Source: Pseudoflavonifractor phocaeensis (lineage in GTDB: Bacteria; Bacillota; Clostridia; Oscillospirales; Oscillospiraceae). From it: a stretch of DNA of 59,724 bases. A program made the translations under genes and the position numbers. The number at the start of each line of letters is the position of its first letter. Position 1 is the first letter of the stretch. Positions 53,580 through 59,724 of the stretch are shown in pieces. Below the pieces are notes generated by a model. It was not told the DNA's origin and did not search any database. It saw only the letters and a program-made list of their open reading frames with translations. The stretch covers positions 1 to 59,724 of the forward strand of contig NZ_JACLZC010000011.1 in assembly GCF_016901735.1 (NCBI RefSeq), given 5' to 3'.

Positions 53580-56500
53580 TTAGGCCAGGTCGGCCTCCTG
53601 CTGGGTGAGGAGGGAGACGAAGCGCATGAGCATGGCGGCCACCTCGGCCCGGGAGGTGTCGGCCTCGGGGCGGAGCTTACCGTCGCTGCCCTGGAGGATG
53701 CCGTTATCGGCGGCCCAGGTCATGGCGTCGGCGGCCCAATCGGAGACGCTGCCGGCGTCCTGGAAACGGCCGTCCAGGGCGTCGCCGGCGGCGGTGTCCA
53801 CACCCAGGGACTGGGCGTAGCGGTAGAGCATGACAGCCAGGCTCTCCCGGGTGATGGCGCCGTCGGGCTGGAAGCTGCCGGAACCGGTGCCGCCGGCGAT
53901 GCCGGCGGAGACGGCCCAGTCCACGGCGTCGGTGTACCAGGCGCTGCCGGAGACATCGGAAAAGGCGGTATTGCTGGTGTGGGCGGGGGTCCCTTCCAGA
54001 CGGTAGAGCACCGTCACCAGCATGGAGCGGGTCATGGTCTGGGTGGGGGCGAAGTTGTCATTGCCGACGCCGTTGAAGAGGTTACGGCTGGCGGCGAACT
54101 GAACGGGAGCGGCGAACCAGGCGTCGCTGTCCACATCGCCGAAGGTCTTGGTGTTGTCCACGATCTCCACGGTGGCGGAGCTTTCCAGGCGGACGGCCAG
54201 GCCGTTTTCGGTGAGGGCGGTCTTGGTCAGAATCTCGCGGGAGCCGTCGTCGTGGACCAGGACGGCCACGGTGCCGTCGTTGGCCAGGCAGGGGATGGTA
54301 ACGGTCACGCCGCGCACGCCCTGGGGCACGGTGACGGTGGCGGTGACCTTGCCGTCGGAGGTGGTATTCACCTGGGTGACGGTGCCGGTCTTTTCGTCGG
54401 TCACGGTAGTGGTTTCGGCGGGGGACGCGTCGGGCGTCTCCACGGGCAGGGAGTCGCCGTCAGCGCCGGAACCGCCGCCGGAGTTACCGCCGCCGGAACC
54501 GGAACCGGAGCCGGAGCTGCCGCCGGAGCCGGAACCGGAACCACCGCCGCTGGGCTCATCGGGGATGGGATTGGAGACCTCCTCCTCGGCATTGGGGACG
54601 GCGTTCATCTTGGCAGAAGCCGCTTCCTTTGCGGCGGCGACCGCCTGAGTGCTGGAAGCGGACTCCACAGCGGCTGCGCCGTCGGTGTGGGCCTTCTCCA
54701 GAGCGGCCTTGCCCTTTTCGGAGTAAAGGGAGAGGTCAAAGCCGGTGTAAGCGGTGCTCAGCTCGGAGACAGCGCTGCGCTTGGCCTCGGCCAGGGCCTG
54801 ACGGTCGGTCAGATCGGTGGACAGAGAAGCGTCAATGTGTTTGGACTGCTCGGCGGGCAGGGAAGTATAACCCTCCGCGGCGCTGCGGTAGGCTTCCACA
54901 TCGGTGGAACGGACCTCGCTCATGGATTTTTGGGAGATGCCGTCCAGATTCACCACCCACTGGGCGGCGGCGCGGAGGTTTTCCAGCTGGGCGGCTTCGG
55001 CGGTCAGGGAGGAGAGCACGCTGGCGGTGACCGCCTCCAGATCCTCCTCATTGGAGAGCTCGGAGAATTCCTTCAGCCCCTCACCGGTGAGGGCATCGTA
55101 GGCATCACCGGCCTTCTGGAGGAGGTCGGCGGCGTTGGCGGCGTTGACCGCGTTGCCGCTGAGCTTGCCCAGCACCTCCTGATGGGCGTGCTTGAAGCCG
55201 TTGGATACCTCGGCCTCACGCTGGGCCCTGGTAGCCACGTTGGCCATATCTCCCTCGCAGGTGGTGACAATGGCGTCCATGTCACCGGTATCGTCGGTCT
55301 GACCGATCTGCTCCACCGCCTGGTTGTAGATGAAGTTTAGATAACCCCAGTCCTCGGTGGTGTAATTGCTGGAGGAATAAGCGGCAAAGCTCTGGGCCAG
55401 AGACGCCAGACGGGTGGCCTGTTCGCCCTCGGCGCTGAGGGTCCACACGGCGTAGAGAGTGACCGTGCCGTCCGCGTCGCCGCTGAGACCCTGGACCTGG
55501 CTGCCGGCGGCGTAGAGTACGGGGCCTTCGGCGGAAGAAGCCCAGCCGGCCAGCGTCAGATTTTCCTCGGTATCATTGGTAAAGCCTTCGCTGGGCAGGG
55601 TAACCTTCTGGTCAAAGGAGACGGAATCCTCACTGGCGGAGCCAGAGCCGCCGTTGGCGTCAAAGGTGATGGAGTAGGTGATGGGCTTCCACTGGGCGTA
55701 GAGGGTCACCCGCTGGCCGTCGTACTTTTTGCCCAGACCAACGATCTGCGCCTTATCTTCGTAGGAAGTGCCGAATCCGTTGGCCTGAGTGTTCCAGCCG
55801 TTGAAGGTGTAGCCGTAGCGGGTAAAGGAGTTGGCGGGGACAGAGACTTCCTGACCATAGGCGCCGCTGATGGCCGCCATGCTTCCGCTGCCGCCGTTGG
55901 CGTTGAAGGAGACAGTGAAGCGGTTGGCGACGCCCTGACTGGTCAGGGTCTGTCCGTTGAGCTGGATGGTGTCGCCGACAGGGGAGCCGTTCTGGAGCCA
56001 CTGGACCCGTTCAAAACCGTCGGTGGGATTCTGGGCGGCAAAATTGGAGCTATCCACAGAGAAGCCGGAGATATTTGGGAGAATAATGGTTTTCAGATTA
56101 TTGTTGGTGGCGGTAAAGCCCAGACCGGTGAGCTTGGTATTGGCGCTCAGGTTCAGCTCGGTGAGGAGGTTGAAATCCACATAGAGATAACCCAGCTCGG
56201 TGAGCTTGCTCACGTCCAGAGTGCGCAGCAGGTTACCCGACAAATCCACGCCCTGGAGCTTGGTGTTGGCGCTCAGGTCCAGCGTCTCCAGTTGGTTATT
56301 GCTGCAATTGAGGGCGCGGAGGTTGGGAAAGCGGTCAATGCCAGCCAGACTTTTGATCCCCTGTGCGGAGACATTGATGGAGCGCACGGAGGCCAGTTCC
56401 TCGTCGGTCAGGATACCGTCGGCGCCGATGCCGTTGAGGTTGGAGGAATCTTGGAGCCACTTCTGGAAGTTGACGTCGGTAAAGACCTCCCCGATCTTGA

Positions 56501-56606
56501 CGCCGCTGGCGTCGCGGACCTCCACCGCCAGCGCGGGGACAATCAGCTGACCGGTCATCAGAGCGGCGGCCAGAGCGGCAGTAACGCGATTAGATATAGG
56601 TTTCAT
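53580..56606 (-). CDS. SLH-domain surface protein with leucine-rich and InlB-type repeats
   Basis: This 1008-residue secreted protein has a signal peptide to about residue 27 (GQLIVPALA) and a helical region with an EF-hand-like ADGILTDEEL (about 60). Leucine-rich repeats follow (about 70-190, e.g. LETLDLSANTKLQGVDLSGN), then two InlB/Listeria-Bacteroides repeats (FNANGGSGSM...FNGWNTQANG and FDANGGSGSASE...GWAS, about 235-395). A long helical segment is followed by a Gly/Ser linker (about 680-715), a beta domain and three SLH domains from about residue 818. SLH units anchor to pyruvylated wall polymers, so it is probably an adhesin-like surface protein. AGGAGG precedes ATG 56606. Confidence 0.9.
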   Translation of the reverse strand: MKPISNRVTAALAAALMTGQLIVPALAVEVRDASGVKIGEVFTDVNFQKWLQDSSNLNGIGADGILTDEELASVRSINVSAQGIKSLAGIDRFPNLRALNCSNNQLETLDLSANTKLQGVDLSGNLLRTLDVSKLTELGYLYVDFNLLTELNLSANTKLTGLGFTATNNNLKTIILPNISGFSVDSSNFAAQNPTDGFERVQWLQNGSPVGDTIQLNGQTLTSQGVANRFTVSFNANGGSGSMAAISGAYGQEVSVPANSFTRYGYTFNGWNTQANGFGTSYEDKAQIVGLGKKYDGQRVTLYAQWKPITYSITFDANGGSGSASEDSVSFDQKVTLPSEGFTNDTEENLTLAGWASSAEGPVLYAAGSQVQGLSGDADGTVTLYAVWTLSAEGEQATRLASLAQSFAAYSSSNYTTEDWGYLNFIYNQAVEQIGQTDDTGDMDAIVTTCEGDMANVATRAQREAEVSNGFKHAHQEVLGKLSGNAVNAANAADLLQKAGDAYDALTGEGLKEFSELSNEEDLEAVTASVLSSLTAEAAQLENLRAAAQWVVNLDGISQKSMSEVRSTDVEAYRSAAEGYTSLPAEQSKHIDASLSTDLTDRQALAEAKRSAVSELSTAYTGFDLSLYSEKGKAALEKAHTDGAAAVESASSTQAVAAAKEAASAKMNAVPNAEEEVSNPIPDEPSGGGSGSGSGGSSGSGSGSGGGNSGGGSGADGDSLPVETPDASPAETTTVTDEKTGTVTQVNTTSDGKVTATVTVPQGVRGVTVTIPCLANDGTVAVLVHDDGSREILTKTALTENGLAVRLESSATVEIVDNTKTFGDVDSDAWFAAPVQFAASRNLFNGVGNDNFAPTQTMTRSMLVTVLYRLEGTPAHTSNTAFSDVSGSAWYTDAVDWAVSAGIAGGTGSGSFQPDGAITRESLAVMLYRYAQSLGVDTAAGDALDGRFQDAGSVSDWAADAMTWAADNGILQGSDGKLRPEADTSRAEVAAMLMRFVSLLTQQEADLA

Positions 56607-56714
56607 ATTTCCTCCTAATTAAATCACCATAAAAAATAATGTAACCATTTGATGAGGCAATTATAGCCGCCTTCGCCGCCGCTGTCAATAGCAAACTGAT
56701 AAAAAAACATCAGA

Positions 56715-56751
56715 AAAAGGCCGCTCCCTTTTGTGAAGGAAGCGGCCTTTT
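56715..56751 (-). terminator. Terminator of the small helical protein gene
   Basis: AAAAGGCCGCTCCCTT and AAGGAAGCGGCCTTTT form a stem with a small mismatch; on the minus strand it is followed by TTTTTCTG. Confidence 0.8.
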
Positions 56752-56768
56752 GACGAAACGGAAGCGGC

Positions 56769-57158
56769 TCAGTTCTGAGGGTCGTCGTCGCTGTGGATGT
56801 GAGTGATGTTGTCGGCGGAGGTGTCGGCCTCAGCGTCGGTCTCAGCCTCAGCCTCGGCGGCCTGACGGACGGCCTCCTCTTCGGCGTCCAGCTGGGCCAG
56901 ACGGCGGCGAAGCGCCTCCCGCTCCTCGGCGGTCATGGCGTCCACGGTGGCCTGGAAGCGCTCGTCCTGCCGCTTCTGGGCGGCCTCCTGATATTTTTGG
57001 TGCAGCTCCTCGCTGTACTGGCGGCCCTGCTCCACGGCGATCTCGCCCCGGGCGATGAGGATCTTGCCCACCTCACTGGCCTTTTCCGCCGCGATGGACA
57101 CCGCGCCCACGCCCGCAAAAGCCACGTTCAAAAGGGCCTTACCAAATTGCTCCATCAT
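56769..57158 (-). CDS. Small helical, phasin-like protein of unknown function
   Basis: This 129-residue protein starts MMEQFGKALLNVAFAGVGAVSIAAEKASEVGKILIARGEIAVEQGR, an amphipathic helix like phasin or apolipoprotein-type segments. A charged coiled region (HQKYQEAAQKRQDERFQATVDAMTAEEREALRRRLAQLDAEEE) and an acidic tail ending HIHSDDDPQN follow. No enzyme motif is seen. AGGAGGT lies upstream of the double ATG. It could be a membrane- or polymer-associated protein. Confidence 0.65.
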   Translation of the reverse strand: MMEQFGKALLNVAFAGVGAVSIAAEKASEVGKILIARGEIAVEQGRQYSEELHQKYQEAAQKRQDERFQATVDAMTAEEREALRRRLAQLDAEEEAVRQAAEAEAETDAEADTSADNITHIHSDDDPQN

Positions 57159-57302
57159 AATGGAAAACCTCCTGTCATCGGGTCCGTCTGGGAAGGCGTC
57201 CCGTAATCTGTCTTTATTATAGCCTGTCCGACGCCATTTGTCTTTGCATTTTTGTGGACAGAACATTAAAAATTGATTGAAATGGTGTAAAAGGGCGACG
57301 GG

Positions 57303-58703
57303 TCAGCTCCGCCAGGCTCTGGCCAGTGTGTCGGCCAGGGCCGGGATGTCCCGGTCGGGCAGGGCGGCATAGCCCAGGATGACGGTGTTGGGGGGACAGG
57401 GCGGGGCGTCGGCGTCCTTGGCGTAATAGGCGCTCAGCCCCTGGAGCCGGACGCCGGCCTCCGCCGCCCGGCGGACCATCTCCTCCTCGCCGGGTCCGTC
57501 CGGCAGGGTGAGGAGAAGGTGGAGCCCGGTATGCTTTCCTTGCAGGAGGGCGCCGGGGAGGGCGGTCTCCAGGGCGTCGGCCAGGCGCGCCATCCGGGTT
57601 TTGTAGATCCCCCGCATCCGGGAGAGGTGGCGGGTGAAGTGACCGCCGGTGAGAAAGCGGCAGAGGGTCTGCTGCTCAAAGCGGCTGACGGTGTTGGCGT
57701 AGCTGCCGTACATGGCCCGGTAGCGCTCCAGCAGCTCGGGGGGCAGGACCATGCAGGCGATGCGGATGCTGGGGGCCAGACTTTTGGAGAAGGTACAGAG
57801 ATAGACCACCGGGCCCCGCTGTCCGGCCATCCCCTGCAAGCTGGGCAGGGGGCGCATATCGAAGCGGAATTCGGCGTCGTAGTCGTCCTCCAGGATATAG
57901 CGGCCGGGGCATTCGGCGGCCCAGCGGAGGAGCTGGCCGCGGCGGGTGGCGGGCATGGTGACGGCGGTGGGGAAGTGGTGGCTGGGGGTGACGCAGCACA
58001 GGGAGGCGCCGCATCGGCGGAGGGCGTCCACGCTCAGGCCGTTTTCGTCAATGGACACGCCCTGGCAGCGGACGCCGTTGTTGGACAGGATGGTGCGCAG
58101 CCGTCCGTAGCCGGGCTCCTCCACGGCCGCGGTGGCGCCCCGGAAGAGTCCGGCGGCCAGACCCAGCAGATATTCGCTGCCCGCGCCCACCACGATCTGT
58201 TCCGCGCTGCACACCACCCCCCGATAGAGGGCCAGATAATGTCCGATGGCCTCCCGCAGGTTGCGGTCTCCCTGGCGGCTGCCGTGGGAAAGCAGCTCCG
58301 GGGCGTCGTAGAGGAGCTCCTTTTGGATGCGTCCCCAGGTGCGGAAGGGAAAGAGGGCGGTATCCACGCCGCCGGTGGACAGATCGAAGCGATAGGAGGG
58401 CGGCTCTGGCAGAGGCGGGATGTATTCCGCCGGCAGGTCGCCGGAGGCCACGGTATCGTCCACCGGCAGGGCAAAAAAACCGCTGCGGGGCCGGCTTTCC
58501 AGATAACCCTCGGCCACCAGCATCTGATAGGCGGTGTCCACCGTGTTGACCGCCACGCCCAGGCGCTGGGCCAGGGCGCGCTTGCCGGGCAGGCGGCTGC
58601 CGGCGGGGATGGTCCCCCTGCGGAGCTGTTCCACCAGGGCGTCATAAAGCTGCTGATAGAGGGGAATACCGCCCTGCTCCAGGGCGAAGGGTAGGGGAAG
58701 CAT
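57303..58703 (-). CDS. MocR family (GntR-aminotransferase) regulator
   Basis: This 466-residue protein has an N-terminal GntR winged helix (LYQQLYDALVEQLRRGTIPAGSRLPGKRALAQRLGVAVNTVDTAYQMLVAEGYL, about residues 14-70) and a class I aminotransferase-like domain. The PLP lysine is in CTFSKSLAPSIRI (about residue 310) and the Asp/Tyr segment is LEDDYDAEFRF. Such proteins sense pyridoxal phosphate or amines. It is divergent from an ECF vitamin-transport subunit, which suggests a PdxR-like role in vitamin B6 uptake. GGAGG precedes ATG 58703. Confidence 0.9.
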   Translation of the reverse strand: MLPLPFALEQGGIPLYQQLYDALVEQLRRGTIPAGSRLPGKRALAQRLGVAVNTVDTAYQMLVAEGYLESRPRSGFFALPVDDTVASGDLPAEYIPPLPEPPSYRFDLSTGGVDTALFPFRTWGRIQKELLYDAPELLSHGSRQGDRNLREAIGHYLALYRGVVCSAEQIVVGAGSEYLLGLAAGLFRGATAAVEEPGYGRLRTILSNNGVRCQGVSIDENGLSVDALRRCGASLCCVTPSHHFPTAVTMPATRRGQLLRWAAECPGRYILEDDYDAEFRFDMRPLPSLQGMAGQRGPVVYLCTFSKSLAPSIRIACMVLPPELLERYRAMYGSYANTVSRFEQQTLCRFLTGGHFTRHLSRMRGIYKTRMARLADALETALPGALLQGKHTGLHLLLTLPDGPGEEEMVRRAAEAGVRLQGLSAYYAKDADAPPCPPNTVILGYAALPDRDIPALADTLARAWRS

Positions 58704-58832
58704 AGGCGCACCTCCAAACTGATACTATAAAAAAGATATAAACTGGGTATTTTAATGGAATCAGATTTTCTTATAATGAAGCATACAGAAAAAAACCGCC
58801 TCTGTCAAGGGACGGAAGAGAGGAAGAGAAGG
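58704..58832. promoter_or_regulatory. MocR-ECF divergent control region
   Basis: Two imperfect direct repeats, AAACTGATACT (58716-58726) and AAACTGGGTAT (58740-58750, 7 of 11 positions), lie between the genes. A TATAAT (58772-58777) without a good -35 may be the activator-dependent promoter of the ECF gene. MocR proteins usually bind direct repeats. Confidence 0.4.
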
Positions 58833-59402
58833 ATGGAAGAAAAACGCTATTTTGATACCCGCCATATCGCCATGGTAGGGGTGCTGGCCGCCATGGTCTT
58901 TGCGCTGACCTATATCGGCATCGACATCCCCAGCCCGCTGGGGATGTGCAAGATCCACTTTGGTAACATCATGTGCCTGCTCTCGGCGTTGCTGTTCGGA
59001 CCCATGACCGGCGGCCTGGCGGCGGGCATCGGCTCGGCGCTCTACGATCTGACCAACCCGGCCTGGGCGCCCGAATTCTGGATTACCTTTATCAATAAGT
59101 TCGCCATGGCCTATGTGGCCGGGGTGCTTTACCGGCATTTGGGCGGTCTGAGCCAGCAGAACCGGACCTGGATCAGCGGTTTGGGCGGCTCGCTGACGTA
59201 CAGCTTCTTGTACATCAGCAAAAATATCCTGTCCGGCCGGTTTGTGAAGGGCTTTACCTGGGAGGTGGCGGTGCTGGAGACGGTGACGGTCAAGCTGCCG
59301 GTGACCCTCATCAACGGCGTGATGGCGGTGATCTGCGCCGCGCTGCTCTGTCTGGCCCTTCGTCCGGCGCTGCGCCGGGCCCATATCCTGCATACGGTAT
59401 GA
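58833..59402 (+). CDS. ECF transporter S component, possible vitamin B6 importer
   Basis: This 189-residue membrane protein has about six helices and begins MEEKRYFDTRHIAMVGVLAAMVFALTYIGI. CKIHFGNIMCLLSALLFGPMTGGLAAGIGSALYDL near residue 43 is typical of the substrate-specific subunit family related to PF07155. It would share the EcfAAT energising module encoded elsewhere. ATG 58833 has GAGGAAGAG upstream. Vitamin B6 as substrate is inferred only from the divergent MocR gene; riboflavin or another vitamin is possible. Confidence 0.75.
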   Translation: MEEKRYFDTRHIAMVGVLAAMVFALTYIGIDIPSPLGMCKIHFGNIMCLLSALLFGPMTGGLAAGIGSALYDLTNPAWAPEFWITFINKFAMAYVAGVLYRHLGGLSQQNRTWISGLGGSLTYSFLYISKNILSGRFVKGFTWEVAVLETVTVKLPVTLINGVMAVICAALLCLALRPALRRAHILHTV

Positions 59403-59410
59403 GCGCCAAG

Positions 59411-59445
59411 GCGGTCCTCTCTTCTTAAGAGTGGACCGCTTTTTT
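59411..59445 (+). terminator. Terminator of the ECF S component gene
   Basis: GCGGTCCTCTCTT (59411-59423) pairs with AAGAGTGGACCGC (59427-59439, one mismatch), followed by six T. Confidence 0.85.
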
Positions 59446-59500
59446 GGCTCTATCTGGCGGTACAGGGGCATAGAGTGAGGAGAGAGAGGGGGCGTTTCGG

Positions 59501-59724
59501 GTGAGAAAGGTCTGCTATCCCCTGGCGGAGGGCAGGGGGAGCCTGCGCCTGGAGGAGGATGGACTGCGGATCACGGTGACGGTCCGTCTGCCGGACGACC
59601 GGCGGGGGCTCTACAAGGCGTGGCTTACCGGCGGCGGAGGCGGGGAGCTGCTGCTGGGGACGCTGCTGCCCGAGGGCGGCGTGCTCACGCTGCGGCGTCA
59701 GATGAGCGTGGATCAGCTGAAGCG
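59501..59724 (+). CDS. Unidentified gene, 5' part only
   Basis: A GTG at 59501 with GAGAGGGGG eight bases upstream opens a frame that runs 74 full codons to the window edge. It begins M-R-K-V-C-Y-P-L-A-E-G-R-G-S-L-R-L, with alternating strands and a Gly-rich turn (TGGGGGELLLG), and codon use matches the neighbours. I do not recognise it. It lies after the ECF gene terminator and would be a separate transcript. Confidence 0.6.
   Translation, partial: MRKVCYPLAEGRGSLRLEEDGLRITVTVRLPDDRRGLYKAWLTGGGGGELLLGTLLPEGGVLTLRRQMSVDQLK

Noticed and set aside
53540..53580. Third copy of the GATAAGAGATAG repeat next to the SLH gene
   Set aside because: AGAGGAAATAGAGAATAG is only loosely similar and the GTAGGGGCGAC block is absent.
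53979..55340. 453-codon plus-strand ORF opposite the SLH protein gene
   Set aside because: Gly/Ala-rich shadow of the surface protein repeats and linker.

Overview
The window is a GC-rich (about 60 %) chromosomal segment of an anaerobic Gram-positive bacterium. It is most likely a Clostridia/Oscillospiraceae gut commensal of the Flavonifractor/Lawsonibacter/Intestinimonas type; that placement is inferred from gene content and style, not from a search. Supporting signs are strong AGGAGG ribosome binding sites, class II GalT, GSIII-type glutamine synthetase, a split ferredoxin-rich glutamate synthase, formate-THF ligase, acetate kinase, YesM/AraC two-component genes, an ECF vitamin transporter subunit and an SLH-domain surface protein. 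I saw no prophage, IS element, CRISPR array or rRNA.

Layout. (1) 1-4370: rpmB on the minus strand, then rpmG-secE-nusG-rplK-rplA from one promoter and rplJ-rplL from a second promoter with an L10 leader; a terminator follows rplL and rpoB does not. (2) 4377-19557: a galactose region with galK-galT-galM (minus) divergent from mglB-mglA-mglC (plus). A five-gene sensory operon follows: AraC-type response regulator, YesM-type kinase, two sugar-binding proteins and a MATE exporter. (3) 19568-22693: NAD-malic enzyme and CTP synthase. (4) 22652-32231: a nitrogen-assimilation block with a seven-gene minus-strand operon (GOGAT amidotransferase, GOGAT synthase, ferredoxin, FAD oxidoreductase, GXGXG subunit, GlnA, ANTAR protein) divergent from glnN (GSIII). 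(5) 32256-38705: gltX, a YgiQ-like radical SAM protein, DUF378, a lipase and pepT. (6) 38720-42074: an ArsR/thioredoxin redox operon and an ECF sigma/anti-sigma pair. (7) 42200-53545: tmcAL, ackA, gdhA, a formate/nitrite channel, tRNA-Leu(CAG), an ABC-class ATPase, a hydrolase, fhs behind a leader peptide, a GNAT and a DMT exporter. (8) 53580-59724: a large SLH surface protein, a small helical protein, a MocR regulator divergent from an ECF S component, and a gene cut by the window edge.

The most interesting signal is regulatory RNA in the nitrogen block. Both divergent transcripts (gltB operon and glnN) start with a short hairpin bearing a six-base loop with A at position 1 and G at position 4, the ANTAR-protein signature. 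In both, the loop and 3' arm form the outer left arm of a downstream terminator hairpin. The ANTAR protein is the last gene of the gltB operon and its receiver domain appears to have Asn in place of the phosphoacceptor Asp. This suggests an ANTAR antitermination regulon for ammonium assimilation, possibly controlled by protein-protein contact rather than phosphorylation.

Other leads are: a sensor-linked galactose-binding protein that keeps the canonical sugar contacts which the transporter's own binding protein has changed; a 19-codon leader peptide running into a terminator before fhs; an in-frame amber codon in the anti-sigma gene; a thioredoxin reductase homologue without NADPH motifs (ferredoxin-dependent FFTR-like); and a composite repeat that supplies the stop codons of two unrelated genes.
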